Of a DNA stretch of 64,000 nucleotides, positions 25,865 through 35,675 are shown in pieces. Source of the DNA: an uncultured Alphaproteobacteria bacterium. GTDB taxonomy: Bacteria; Pseudomonadota; Alphaproteobacteria; Caulobacterales; Parvularculaceae. A model generated the notes under the pieces. The model had not been told where the DNA came from. It was given only the letters and a program-made list of their open reading frames with translations, and made no database searches. The stretch spans positions 1-64,000 of the forward strand of contig CADEDN010000005.1 in NCBI GenBank assembly GCA_902826095.1, in the 5' to 3' direction. The position numbers and the translations under genes were made by a program. Position 1 is the stretch's first letter. Every line of letters begins with the position of its first letter.

Positions 25865-28800
25865 ATGGCCCGCTACAATCCCAAGGACATCGAGCCGAAA
25901 TGGCGCAAGCGCTGGGACGACGAACAGGCGTTCCTGACCGCGACCGACCGGTCCCGCCCGAAATACTACGTCCTTGAGATGTTCCCCTATCCGTCGGGGC
26001 GCATCCATATGGGGCACGTCCGGAACTACGCGATGGGCGACGTGATCGCGCGCTTCAAGCGGGCCCGCGGGTTCAACGTTCTGCACACCATGGGCTGGGA
26101 CGCCTTTGGTCTGCCCGCTGAAAACGCCGCGATGCAGACGGGCGCTCACCCGCGCGAGTGGACCTACGCGAATATCGACCACATGCGCCGCGAGCTGAAA
26201 CAGATCGGGCTCGCGATCGACTGGAGCCGCGAATTCGCGACGTCCGACCTTGGGTATTACCGCTGGCAGCAAAAACTCTTCCTCGATTTCTGGAAGGCCG
26301 GCTTTGTCGAGCGGCGCGAATCTTACGTGAACTGGGACCCGGTCGACATGACCGTGCTCGCCAATGAACAGGTGATCGACGGCAAGGGCTGGCGTTCCGG
26401 CGCCGCCGTCGAGCGGAAAAAGCTCTCGCAATGGTTCCTGAAGATCACCGACAAGGCCGAGGACCTCCTCGCCGCGCTCGACGACGGGCGGCTGAAGGGC
26501 TGGCCGGACAATGTGCGGCTGATGCAGAAGAACTGGATCGGCAAGTCGAAGGGCTTGTCGATGACGTTCCGTTTGATGGACGGAACGGGTCCTGTCATCC
26601 CGGAAAATCGCGCAGCGATTTATCCGGGACCCCGTGACGCTGGCGGGCGTCAACCTCATGGGATCCCGGCTCTGCGCGGCGCTGCGCCCCGCGCCGGCCG
26701 GGATGACACTAATTTTCCGGCGGAAGAGGGGAACGGCGGCATTGAAATCTTCACCACACGCCCCGACACCCTGTTCGGCGCGTCCTTCATCGCCGTCGCG
26801 CCCGATCATCCGCTCGCGCAGCGCTTTGCCGCTAAGGACAAGGCGGTCGCGGCGTTCATCAACGAGTGCCAGAAAACGGGCACCTCGCAGGAAGCGATCG
26901 ACAAAGCCGAGAAAAAGGGCTTTCGCCTGCCGTTAGAGGCTGAGCATCCTTTTCTCAAGGGTCGCAAACTCCCCGTTTACGTCGCGAATTTCATCCTCAT
27001 GGGCTACGGGACCGGCGCGATCTTCGGCTGCCCGGCGCATGACGAGCGCGACCATGAGTTCGCGTTAAAGTATCGACTCGATATTATCCCTGTCGTGCTG
27101 CCGCCGGGCGAGGACCCGAAGACCTATTCCGTCGCCGCGGCGCCCTATGTCGGGCCGGGGACGCTCTACAATTCCAGCTTTCTCGACGGATTGTCCGTCG
27201 ATGACGCCATTGAGGCGGCGATCGCCCGGATTGAGGCGATCGGCGCCGGCAAGGCGACGACGCAATATCGTCTCCGCAACTGGGGCGTCTCGCGCCAGCG
27301 CTATTGGGGCTGTCCCATCCCGGCGATCCATTGCGAGAAATGCGGCGTCGTTCCGGTTCCTGAAAAGGACCTCCCTGTCAAACTGCCCGAGGTTCCCGCC
27401 TCCGCCTTCAAGGTTCCCGGCAATCCGATGGACCGGATGCCGGAATGGCGCAATGTTCCGTGCCCGGAGTGTCAGGGCCCGGCAAGGCGCGAGACCGACA
27501 CCTTCGACACTTTCGTCGATTCAAGCTGGTATTTCGCAAGATTCGCGGCCGCCCGTGATGACAGGCCCGTCGACAAGGGCGACTGCGATTACTGGCTCCC
27601 CGTCGATCAATATATCGGCGGCGTCGAACACGCGATCCTGCATCTTCTCTATGCGCGCTATGTCACCCGCGCGATGAAGGAAACCGGGCATTTGTCGATC
27701 GAGGAGCCCTTCGCCAATCTCTTCACGCAGGGGATGGTGACGCACGCGACGTATAGTGATCAGGACGGCAATTGGATCTTGCCCGAAGAAATAACCTCAA
27801 AATCCGCTGGCTTTGGCGGCGAAGATTGTTTTCCGGATGAGCTTCGCGGCCTGATCGAAGCTCAACTAAATAATCGAACCGGGGAGTTTTGGGATGCGTA
27901 TAGGGAGCAGACGCAAAGCACTGGGCGGTTCTTCTTCCGTGACCCGCAATTTTCACCACTTCGGGTTGAGGGATTGATCGAGTTTGCGTTGATCGGCCCG
28001 ATCGAAAAAATGTCGAAGTCGAAGAAGAACGTCGTCTCGCCGGTCGACATCATCGCGAAATTCGGCGCCGACGCCGCGCGCTGGTTCATCCTGTCGGACT
28101 CGCCGCCCGAGCGCGACGTCGAATGGACGGACGCCGGGGCCGCCGGCGCCTGGAAGCTCGTCGCGCGCATCTGGGAGACGGTCGAGCCGCATCAGGGGCT
28201 GCTGCTGGCCTTTCCTCCCCCGCAAAGCGGGGGAGGTGTCGGCGCAGCCGACGGAGGGGGCCCCCTCAGTCACGCTGCGCGTGACAGCTCCCCCGCAAGC
28301 GGGGGAGCAAACGCCGACCTTCGCCGGGCGACGCATGCGGCGATCCATGGCGTCACCGAGGACATCGAGCATTTCCGCTTCAACAAGGCGATCGCGCGGA
28401 TTTATGAGTTCCTGGCGACCATCCGGAAAGCCGCGCCCCATCCTGTCATCCCGGAAAATGCCGAAGGCATTTATCCGGGACCCCGTTCGGAAAGCGGCGC
28501 GCCGACTTCAGGGGGTCCTGGCTCTCCGCCGCCGCGCGGCTCCGGCCGGGATGACACCGCGGGGTCGACTGCAAGCTGGTCGCTCGCCGAAGCCCTTTCC
28601 GCGCTTGTTCGCCTGATCGCGCCGTTCACGCCGCATCTCGCCGAGGAATGCTGGAAGCATCTTGGCGGAAAGGGTCTCGTCTGCAACGCGCCCTGGCCGG
28701 CGGCGGACAAGGCGCTCCTCGTCAAGGACGAGGTCGTCCTCCCCGTGCAGGTCAACGGCAAGCGCCGCGCCGAGATCACGGTCGCCGCGAGCGCCGACGC

Positions 28801-28918
28801 CAAGGCGGTCGAGGCGTTCGCGCTCGCCGACGCCGACGTGAAGCGCTACACGGAAGGGCTCACCGTCCGGAAAGTCGTTGTCGTGCCCGGGCGGATCGTC
28901 AATATCGTGGCGAATTAG
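25865..28918 (+). CDS. leuS: Leucyl-tRNA synthetase with in-frame repeat insertions
   Basis: 1017 residues against about 860-880 in typical bacterial LeuRS. Class Ia motifs are intact: HMGH (48-51), the editing-domain threonine-rich [41 protein letters not shown], and KMSKS (715-719). The extra length comes from three palindromic repeats read in frame (residues about 244-281, 784-815 and 861-897) plus a lower-GC stretch before KMSKS (about 630-707). The repeats fall at the entry to the editing domain and between helices of the anticodon-binding region, where loops are expected. Since LeuRS is essential and I see no second copy here, the enzyme should be functional. It begins the leuS-lptE-holA order. 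Confidence 0.95.
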   Translation: MARYNPKDIEPKWRKRWDDEQAFLTATDRSRPKYYVLEMFPYPSGRIHMGHVRNYAMGDVIARFKRARGFNVLHTMGWDAFGLPAENAAMQTGAHPREWTYANIDHMRRELKQIGLAIDWSREFATSDLGYYRWQQKLFLDFWKAGFVERRESYVNWDPVDMTVLANEQVIDGKGWRSGAAVERKKLSQWFLKITDKAEDLLAALDDGRLKGWPDNVRLMQKNWIGKSKGLSMTFRLMDGTGPVIPENRAAIYPGPRDAGGRQPHGIPALRGAAPRAGRDDTNFPAEEGNGGIEIFTTRPDTLFGASFIAVAPDHPLAQRFAAKDKAVAAFINECQKTGTSQEAIDKAEKKGFRLPLEAEHPFLKGRKLPVYVANFILMGYGTGAIFGCPAHDERDHEFALKYRLDIIPVVLPPGEDPKTYSVAAAPYVGPGTLYNSSFLDGLSVDDAIEAAIARIEAIGAGKATTQYRLRNWGVSRQRYWGCPIPAIHCEKCGVVPVPEKDLPVKLPEVPASAFKVPGNPMDRMPEWRNVPCPECQGPARRETDTFDTFVDSSWYFARFAAARDDRPVDKGDCDYWLPVDQYIGGVEHAILHLLYARYVTRAMKETGHLSIEEPFANLFTQGMVTHATYSDQDGNWILPEEITSKSAGFGGEDCFPDELRGLIEAQLNNRTGEFWDAYREQTQSTGRFFFRDPQFSPLRVEGLIEFALIGPIEKMSKSKKNVVSPVDIIAKFGADAARWFILSDSPPERDVEWTDAGAAGAWKLVARIWETVEPHQGLLLAFPPPQSGGGVGAADGGGPLSHAARDSSPASGGANADLRRATHAAIHGVTEDIEHFRFNKAIARIYEFLATIRKAAPHPVIPENAEGIYPGPRSESGAPTSGGPGSPPPRGSGRDDTAGSTASWSLAEALSALVRLIAPFTPHLAEECWKHLGGKGLVCNAPWPAADKALLVKDEVVLPVQVNGKRRAEITVAASADAKAVEAFALADADVKRYTEGLTVRKVVVVPGRIVNIVAN
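26594..26707. repeat. Family A repeat in leuS (insert 1)
   Basis: 114 bp (38 codons), GTCATCCCGG to CCGGGATGAC, with the sub-hairpin AAATCGC/GCGATTT. It is inserted between FRLMDG and IEIFTTRP at the start of the CP1 editing domain. Confidence 0.92.
27752..27985. other. Lower-GC, LeuRS-atypical segment in leuS
   Basis: About 52-55% G+C over 180 counted bases (27781-27960), against about two thirds in the surroundings. It encodes a stretch rich in Phe, Asn and Gln ([20 protein letters not shown] and onward) between QGMVTHATY and [10 protein letters not shown]. Normal LeuRS has a much shorter linker here. It has no palindromic ends, so it is not family A or B. Confidence 0.6.
28214..28308. repeat. 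Family B repeat in leuS (insert 2)
   Basis: Runs from CCTCCCCCGC to GCGGGGGAGC with a GTCGGCGCAGCCGAC hairpin inside. It is read in frame as about 32 Gly/Ser/Pro-rich residues in the anticodon-binding domain. Confidence 0.92.
28445..28555. repeat. Family A repeat in leuS (insert 3)
   Basis: 111 bp (37 codons) of the same subtype as insert 1, beginning GTCATCCCGGAAAATGCC and ending CCGGGATGAC. It lies between [10 protein letters not shown] and [13 protein letters not shown]. Confidence 0.92.
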
Positions 28919-28929
28919 CGGGCCGCCTT

Positions 28930-29035
28930 GTCATCCCGGAAAATCGCCGTAGGCGATTTATCCGGGACCCCGCGCGGCGCGCGGCGGCCTCCGCTACAAG
29001 GTCCCGGCTCGCCGCTTTGCTCCAGCTGGGACGGC
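28930..29035. repeat. Family A repeat between leuS and lptE
   Basis: The same subtype as the two leuS inserts (GTCATCCCGGAAAATCGCC...), with a degenerate right end. It fills most of the leuS-lptE spacer and creates a false N-terminal extension of lptE. Confidence 0.85.
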
Positions 29036-29065
29036 AGGGCGGTTGAACGCGAAAGACAGGACGAG

Positions 29066-29590
29066 ATGATCCGCAGATTGGCCATGGCGCTCGCCGCCCT
29101 CCTCCTCCCAGCCTGCGGCTTTCAACCGCTTTACGCGACGAATGCGGGCGCCGCGGCGCCGGGCCTTCGCCATATCGCCCTGAAGAGCGTCGACGCGCCC
29201 GAAGACATCGCGCCGGTGGTGACGCGCGCTTTCGAGCGACGTATGGCGACCGCGCCGGACGGCGCGAAATACGACTTGTTGATCACCGCGAGCGAACAGG
29301 CCGAGCGGCTTGCCGTGCAGATCGACGCGTCGGTGACGCGCTATAATTACCGGATCGTCGGCCGCTACACCCTCGTCAATCGCGCGACCGGCAAGCAGAC
29401 AAAAGGCGCGGTCACCTCGATCTCCTCGTTCAACGTCGTCAATTCGCAATATTCGACCCTCCATGCGGAGGACGCGGCGCGCGAGAAGGCCGCAAACCAG
29501 CTCGCCGAGGACATCGAGCGCGACATCCTCCTTGAACTCGCCTCGGCCGGCGACCGGCCCGAAAAGGCGAAATCCGGCAAGAAAAAGTGA
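29066..29590 (+). CDS. lptE: LPS-assembly lipoprotein LptE
   Basis: 174 residues from ATG 29066 (AGGACG ribosome-binding site). A lipoprotein signal ends LLLPACGFQPLY, the standard LptE start, with the lipidated Cys at about 17. The body alternates strands and helices (KYDLLITASEQAERLAVQID, YNYRIVGRYTLVN) and ends in a Lys-rich tail. LptE plugs the LptD barrel and is needed for LPS insertion in the outer membrane. Position between leuS and holA supports the call. Confidence 0.93.
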   Translation: MIRRLAMALAALLLPACGFQPLYATNAGAAAPGLRHIALKSVDAPEDIAPVVTRAFERRMATAPDGAKYDLLITASEQAERLAVQIDASVTRYNYRIVGRYTLVNRATGKQTKGAVTSISSFNVVNSQYSTLHAEDAAREKAANQLAEDIERDILLELASAGDRPEKAKSGKKK

Positions 29591-30642
29591 CGGCGCTGAA
29601 GGGAAAGGCGATCGACGCCTTCGTCGCGAGGCGCGACCCGAAGATCGCGGCGGTCCTCGTTTACGGGCCCGATCTCGGGCTCGTCCGCGAGCGGGCGGAC
29701 AAGATCGCGCGGGCGGTCTGTCCGGATTTCAAGGACCCGTTCAATTATCTCGAACTCGGCGAGGCCGATTTGAAGGGCGAGCCCTCGCGCCTCGCCGACG
29801 AGGCGGCGGCGCTCTCGATGATGGGCGGTGAGCGGGTCGTCCGACTACGGACAAACGGCGAGACGGCGGCGCCGGCCGCCAAACTCCTCGTCGAGGGGCT
29901 GGAGAACGGACATCTGAAGCCGACCGGGATCGTCCTCATCGAGGCGGGGGATCTGGCGAAATCCTCCGGCCTTCGAAAGCTGTTTGAGGGCGCAAGGACC
30001 GTGGTCGCCCTCCCCTGCTACGCCGACGCGCCGGCCGAAGTGCGCGCCCTCGCGGAGGCCGCGGCGAGGGCCGAGGACCTCAAATTCGACGCCGACGCGC
30101 TTGACCTTCTCGTCACGCTCCTTGGCGAGGATCGCGGCGTCTCGCGGTCGGAAATCGACAAGCTTATCCTCTACAAGGGCCCGAAAGCCGTCCGCGAAGG
30201 CCCGGCGACGATCACGCTTGAAGATGTCCGGACGATGCTCGTCGACACGGTCTCGGACGCGGCCGGCGAGGCGGCGGGCGCCGCCGCCGACGGGTCGCAA
30301 AAGGAGCTTGCGCGGGCGCTCCACCGCATCGCCGGGGCCGGCGCCTCTCCGATCGGGACGGTGCGCGCGCTGCAGCGGGAATTCGCCCGCCTCAGAACCG
30401 CCCGCGGCCATATGGCGGAGGGCGCGTCGGCCGAGAGCGCCATGGGCAAGCTCCGCCCGCCGGTTTTTTTCATGGAGCAGCGCGCCTTCGCCGCGCGCCT
30501 TCAGCGCTGGACAGCGCCGAAGATCGACGCCGCGCTCGACATCCTGCTTGAAGCCGAGCTTGGCGCGAAGTCGACCGGCCTTCCCGATGAGGAAATCGTC
30601 GAGCGCGCGGCGATGAGGATCGCCGCGCTGGCTGGACGGTAG
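29587..30642 (+). CDS. holA: DNA polymerase III subunit delta
   Basis: 351 residues starting with GTG that overlaps the lptE stop (GTGA), so translation is coupled. Recognisable parts are VYGPDLGLVRERADKIARAV, the strand-helix core (RVVRLRTNG, IVLIEAGDLAKSSGLRKLFE) and the C-terminal helical collar domain. Delta opens the sliding clamp in the clamp-loader complex. Confidence 0.93.
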   Translation: MTALKGKAIDAFVARRDPKIAAVLVYGPDLGLVRERADKIARAVCPDFKDPFNYLELGEADLKGEPSRLADEAAALSMMGGERVVRLRTNGETAAPAAKLLVEGLENGHLKPTGIVLIEAGDLAKSSGLRKLFEGARTVVALPCYADAPAEVRALAEAAARAEDLKFDADALDLLVTLLGEDRGVSRSEIDKLILYKGPKAVREGPATITLEDVRTMLVDTVSDAAGEAAGAAADGSQKELARALHRIAGAGASPIGTVRALQREFARLRTARGHMAEGASAESAMGKLRPPVFFMEQRAFAARLQRWTAPKIDAALDILLEAELGAKSTGLPDEEIVERAAMRIAALAGR

Positions 30643-30647
30643 GGCGG

Positions 30648-31979
30648 ATGCGGCCCCCTCCCAGCACGCGCTACGGGCCCACCGCCGCCACCGCCGTCAT
30701 CATCGCCAATATGGTCGGAACGGGCGTTTTCACGAGTCTTGGATTCCAGCTTGTCGACTTGCCGGCGGGCTTTCCGATCCTGCTTTTGTGGGCGCTTGGC
30801 GGCGTCGCCGCGTTCGCCGGCGCGATGTGTTACGCTGAGCTTGGCGCGGCGCTGCCGCGCTCGGGCGGCGAATATCACTTCCTGCGCGAAGTCTACCACC
30901 CGGCGGCCGGCTTCGTTTCCGGATGGATTTCATCGACGATCGGCTTTGCCGCGCCGACCGCGCTCGCCGCGATCACTTTCGCCGCCTACGGATTATCCGT
31001 GTCGGCGCCGGATGCTTCCGGGCCGGCGCATCAGGCGGTCGCGCTGGCGCTGATCGGCGCCCTCGCCCTCATTCACGCGTCCCGCCGGGCTGTCAGCGGC
31101 GGCATGCAGTCGGCGCTGACCGCCTTCAAGATCGCCGCGATTCTCGCTTTCTGCGCGGGGGCGGCCCTGGTGATCGATCGTCCCGCCGCCAGCCTTGCGC
31201 CCGCCGCGGGCGATGGCGGCGTCATCGCCAGCAGCGCCTTCGCCGTCGCGCTCATTTATGTCAGCTACGCCTATACCGGCTGGAACGCCGCCGCCTACAT
31301 CACCGGCGAGATTGAAGACCCGGCGAAAAACCTGCCGCGCATTCTCGCCGCCGGATCGCTGATCGTGACCGCGCTCTATGTCGGGCTCAACGCCGCCTTC
31401 CTTGCCGCTGCGCCGCGCGAGGCGCTCGTCGGCGAGGTCGAGATCGGCTTCATCGCCGCTCAGAGCCTGTTCGGCGGCGCCGTCGCCAATGCCGCCGGGC
31501 TTGTCATGGCGAGCCTCCTGATTTCGACGGTGAGCGCGATGACGATCGCGGGCCCGCGCGTCTTGCAGGCGATCGGCGAGGACTACGCCGCGTTTCGCCC
31601 GCTGGCGGCGACCAACGCCGACGCGATCCCGGCGCGCGCAATCTACGCGCAGACGGCGGTCGCCGCCCTGTTGATCGTGACCTCGAGTTTCCAGTCAATT
31701 CTGGTCTTTGCGGGGTTCTTGACCGCCCTCAACAGCTTCTTCACCGTGCTGGCTCTCATGGTCCTGCGCATTCAAAAGCCGATGCTCGCCCGCCCGTTCC
31801 GGACGCCGCTCTATCCTTTGACGCCGCTTGTCTATCTCGGGCTGACCGGCTGGACCCTTTATTACACCGCCCTCAGCCGCCCCGTCGAAATCGCGTTTGC
31901 GGCCGTGCTCATCCTCGCCGGCCTTGCCGCTTATCTTCTGCTGGAAAAATCCGCGCGGGGGCGGCAGCAGCGAAGCTGA
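30648..31979 (+). CDS. APC-family amino-acid permease
   Basis: 443 residues with about 12 membrane segments. Helix 1 has the broken-helix motif IIANMVGTGVFTSLGF typical of APC transporters, followed by CYAELGAALPRSGGEYHFLREVYHP. It starts 5 bp after holA and may ride on that operon. The substrate cannot be told from sequence. Downstream lies a 1.1 kb repeat field. Confidence 0.9.
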   Translation: MRPPPSTRYGPTAATAVIIANMVGTGVFTSLGFQLVDLPAGFPILLLWALGGVAAFAGAMCYAELGAALPRSGGEYHFLREVYHPAAGFVSGWISSTIGFAAPTALAAITFAAYGLSVSAPDASGPAHQAVALALIGALALIHASRRAVSGGMQSALTAFKIAAILAFCAGAALVIDRPAASLAPAAGDGGVIASSAFAVALIYVSYAYTGWNAAAYITGEIEDPAKNLPRILAAGSLIVTALYVGLNAAFLAAAPREALVGEVEIGFIAAQSLFGGAVANAAGLVMASLLISTVSAMTIAGPRVLQAIGEDYAAFRPLAATNADAIPARAIYAQTAVAALLIVTSSFQSILVFAGFLTALNSFFTVLALMVLRIQKPMLARPFRTPLYPLTPLVYLGLTGWTLYYTALSRPVEIAFAAVLILAGLAAYLLLEKSARGRQQRS

Positions 31980-32023
31980 CGGAAGGAATGAATCACAAAG
32001 CCTTCGCGCGCGGCGAGACCGCG

Positions 32024-32231
32024 CCCCCCTCAGTCAGGCCGCGTAGCGGCCTGACAGCTCCCCCGCTCGCGCGGGGGAGCAAAGGGGGCTTCTTTCCTCC
32101 CCCGCTTCAGCGGGGGAGGTGTCGGCGAAGCCGACGGAGGGGGTGAGTCCAGCCTCACCGAATTCGAGCGTTCCCCCTCAGTCAGGCCGCGCAGCGGCCT
32201 GACAGCTCCCCCGCTCGCGCGGGGGAGCAAA
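32024..32231. repeat. Cluster of three family B repeats
   Basis: Units at about 32024-32080, 32096-32144 and 32172-32231 share CTCCCCCGC/GCGGGGGAG and CAGTCAGGCCGC...GCGGCCTGAC hairpins; the first and third are nearly identical. Confidence 0.88.
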
Positions 32232-32657
32232 GAGGCGCCTTATGGTTAATTCGTAGTCGGACGAACGCCCGCCGCACGCGAAATCGCGTTGGCGAATACG
32301 CGCAAATCGGTTCTTGAACGAGCGGCGGAAATCGCCACCTGAAACATTGATACGACGCCGGGGCGGCGACGCGCCGGCGGCTCTTTAACAAGTTGGATGG
32401 ACGCGGCGGTTCGGCTCCCTGAACTGTCCGTCGCGGGTGTGAAGCGGAATTCGTCTCGCGATCCGTTTCGCAGGAAAGCAACGCCCGCGCATGGCGCGTG
32501 CGGCGGCCGCCAAGCCGTGCGCCGAGCTCCTCCACGCGCGCAGGGCAGGGCTTTTAGAGTCTCGGCTTGCATGTGGAAGACCGAAAAACGAACCGCAGCC
32601 TCGCGATAGAAGCCGGGCGAATGCGGGCCGGCGGGCCGCTTATACGCAGTTGCACGG

Positions 32658-32776
32658 GGTCCAACGCATTCGGCGAGGACAGCTTGTGCTTTTGAAAGTG
32701 TCATCCCGGGCGCGCTGCAACACGTAGTGTTGCGGCGCAGACCCGGGACCGCGTGCAGCCAAGGGCCCGGAAACCG
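32658..32776 (-). repeat. Family A repeat, half copy
   Basis: Inverted relative to 46-228: the tail comes first (GCATTCGGCGAGGAC), then GTCATCCCGGG and CAACACGTAGTGTTG, ending at the internal CCCGGAAACC without the second half. Confidence 0.8.
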
Positions 32777-32972
32777 GAACATCATGAGTCTTCTTCAACG
32801 CAACTTGTTATTATTCGCCCGGAAGGCGAGTGCGGATAATGCGGATAATACAGACAAAACCGCTGAACCCCGCGTGAAATCAGGGATCAACAAGAGCGGG
32901 GGGCGTCGGACAAGCCGCATTCTCCGGACAATCGGCAGCAAGAATCGGCGCGCCGGTCCGACATTGGCGGCT

Positions 32973-33077
32973 TTAGCGCCGGGCGCGAAAGTGGAAACCG
33001 GTTTCGCGCGCAAAGGCGCGCCAAATCAACAGGCTGGAACATCGGGCGCGATTCCCCTATCGCGCCCGGTGTTCTAG
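32973..33077 (+). repeat. Family C repeat downstream of parB
   Basis: It aligns with 7142-7245 in reverse and ends with the perfect 10-bp stem CGGGCGCGAT/ATCGCGCCCG. It sits 6 bp beyond the parB stop and may act as a transcription end signal, although there is no T-run. Confidence 0.75.
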
Positions 33078-33082
33078 CCGGC

Positions 33083-34039
33083 CTAAATCCCCGTCCCCAT
33101 CAGCCGCTTGCAGACGTCGTCAAGCTGGTCGAGCGAGCGGTAGCCGATGGTGATGACGCCCGAGCCTTTCGGCTTGTGGTCGATCGCGATTTCAAGCCCC
33201 AGAGCCGCGGCGAGGTCGGCTTCAAGCGCCCTGGTGTCGGCGTCTTTCTTTCCGGGCACGGAGGATTTCCCCGGCTCGCGGCCGACGCCGCCCGGCTTTT
33301 CCGCCGGGCCCTCATTGAGCTTTTTGACGTAGGCTTCGGTGTCGCGGACGTTAAGGCCCTGTTTGAGGACGACGGCGAGCGCCGCGTCCGGGTTCTGCGC
33401 GCCAAGCAGGGCTCTCGCATGGCCCATGGTCAAGGCGCCGTCTTCAAGCGCCTTCCTGCATTTCGCCGACAGCGCGGTGAGGCGCATCATGTTGGCGACG
33501 TGGCTGCGCGACTTGCCGACCGCCTCGGCGATCTGGTCTTGCGTGCGTCCGTGCGTTTCAGCGAGGCGCTGATAGGCGGCGGCCTCTTCCATCGGGTTCA
33601 AATCGACGCGCTGCAGGTTCTCGATGAGGGCGATTTCCGCCGCCGCGGCGTCGTCAAGCTCGCGGATGACGACCGGGATGTCGTGGACGCCGGCCCGCTG
33701 CGCCGCCCGCCATCGGCGCTCGCCGGCGACGATCTCATAGGCCTCATGACCGGTCTTGCGCACAAGGATCGGCTGCAGGAGGCCGCGCGCGCGGATCGAG
33801 CTTGCAAGCTCCTCGATCGCATCCTCGTTGAAATGACGGCGCGGCTGTGTCGCGTTCGGGCGAACAAGCTCGATCGGCAGGGTCTGGAGCAGCCGCCCCG
33901 CCGCGCCGAGCGCGCTATCGCCCGCCGGGCGCCCGCGATCTGCTTCCGCTTGCTTGAGGCCGGTGATCCGCGCGACCGACGAGTCGCCGAGAAGCGCGTC
34001 AAGACCGCGGCCGAGGCCTCTGGGCTTTTTAGCGTTCAT
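33083..34039 (-). CDS. parB: Chromosome-partitioning protein ParB
   Basis: 318 residues. The N-terminal GLGRGLDALLGD tag (ParA-contacting) is followed by the CTP-binding/ParB-nuclease fold with the VAGERRWRAAQRAG motif and ENLQRVDLNPMEEA, a helix-turn-helix (QDQIAEAVGKSRSHVANMMR) and a C-terminal dimerisation domain. It loads at parS and spreads by CTP-dependent sliding. It lies 12 bp after parA, and parS sites occur 1.4-4 kb upstream. Confidence 0.97.
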   Translation of the reverse strand: MNAKKPRGLGRGLDALLGDSSVARITGLKQAEADRGRPAGDSALGAAGRLLQTLPIELVRPNATQPRRHFNEDAIEELASSIRARGLLQPILVRKTGHEAYEIVAGERRWRAAQRAGVHDIPVVIRELDDAAAAEIALIENLQRVDLNPMEEAAAYQRLAETHGRTQDQIAEAVGKSRSHVANMMRLTALSAKCRKALEDGALTMGHARALLGAQNPDAALAVVLKQGLNVRDTEAYVKKLNEGPAEKPGGVGREPGKSSVPGKKDADTRALEADLAAALGLEIAIDHKPKGSGVITIGYRSLDQLDDVCKRLMGTGI

Positions 34040-34051
34040 GAGCCCTCCTCA

Positions 34052-34842
<791 letters not shown>

Positions 34843-34846
<4 letters not shown>

Positions 34847-35502
34847 GGCTTCTTTCGGTGCTGCGCGCCCTTCAAGGCGGCCTTCGGTCTCAGATGCCGG
34901 ATGACGAGAATGGTAGAGCCGGGGCTCGTCACGCTCGGCTGCTTTTCGAGATCCATATGCCAAGATTTAGCGGCTTGGGTCAATTCAACCTCAACATCTT
35001 GTCCCTTCGGGAAGATGAGGGTCGTCTTTTCGTCCGCAATCTCATGGGCGTATCCGAGGAGCTTATCAAGTTGGGCGAGGGCCCTGGCGGTCACTACATC
35101 CGGCGCTGAAAGACTAATGCTTTCAACCCGTTGCGGTATGACCTGGACATTGGGCAGCGCCATCGCCTCGACTGCGGCGGCGAGGAACCTTGCTTTCTTG
35201 CCGACCGATTCGACAAGGGTGACGGCAAGTCCCCGCTCCGCCCCCATCGCCGCCAGCACCAGCCCTGGAAAGCCGGCGCCGCTGCCGATGTCGACCAGCG
35301 TCCTGGCCGCCGGAGGAAGCAATGCGTAGAGCTGCGCGCTGTCGCGGTAATGCCGGCCCCAGCGGTCTTCGATCGTCGAGCGCGCGACCAGATTGTGCCG
35401 GGACGCCCAGTCCGTCAGCAGCGCGTCGAAGGCCGTCAGCCTGCGGAACGTTTCACGTGAAACGTCATACTCGCGGCCGAAATCATAAGCAGAGTAAGTC
35501 AT
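34843..35502 (-). CDS. rsmG: 16S rRNA (guanine-N7) methyltransferase RsmG
   Basis: 219 residues. The SAM-binding loop is TLVDIGSGAGFPGLVLA, with HNLVARST and HYRDSAQL before it and TARALAQLDKLL after. It methylates G527 of 16S rRNA. ATG 35502 is preferred over GTG 35514. A parS site lies in its 5' coding part (35449-35464). Confidence 0.95.
35449..35464. promoter_or_regulatory. parS site 1 (in rsmG)
   Basis: CGTTTCACGTGAAACG, a perfect 16-bp palindrome with the GTTTCACGTGAAAC core bound by ParB. Confidence 0.92.
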
Positions 35503-35675
35503 GCCGCCATACACCGCGATTCGCCGCGCCGCACTTTCTTCGCCCGCTTGCCCGGGAAATGTCGGCGGAGCCGAGGAAGCAGGCTCTCACCATGAAAGCC
35601 GCGCCCGCGGAAACAGCAACCTCTCTCGGGCAGGCCCCGCCTGAGCGCTCGGCCGTAGACTGGGGAGCGAAGAAG

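Larger units (their letters stand above)
31980..33082. other. Gene-free repeat field between permease and parB
   Basis: About 1.1 kb without a convincing gene. It contains a family B cluster (32024-32231), a half copy of family A (32658-32776) and a full family C copy (32973-33077). Between these I see only low-quality ORFs with no ribosome-binding site or conserved motif, and a short AT-richer stretch at 32800-32860. Confidence 0.75.

Noticed and set aside
28928-29065. Longer LptE N-terminus
   Set aside because: The extra 46 residues are translation of a family A repeat and would precede the lipoprotein signal; ATG 29066 has a proper ribosome-binding site.
32246-32785. Possible gene of 179 codons in the repeat field
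   Set aside because: Its N-terminal part is a reading of the family A half copy and the rest lacks coding bias, ribosome-binding site and motif.
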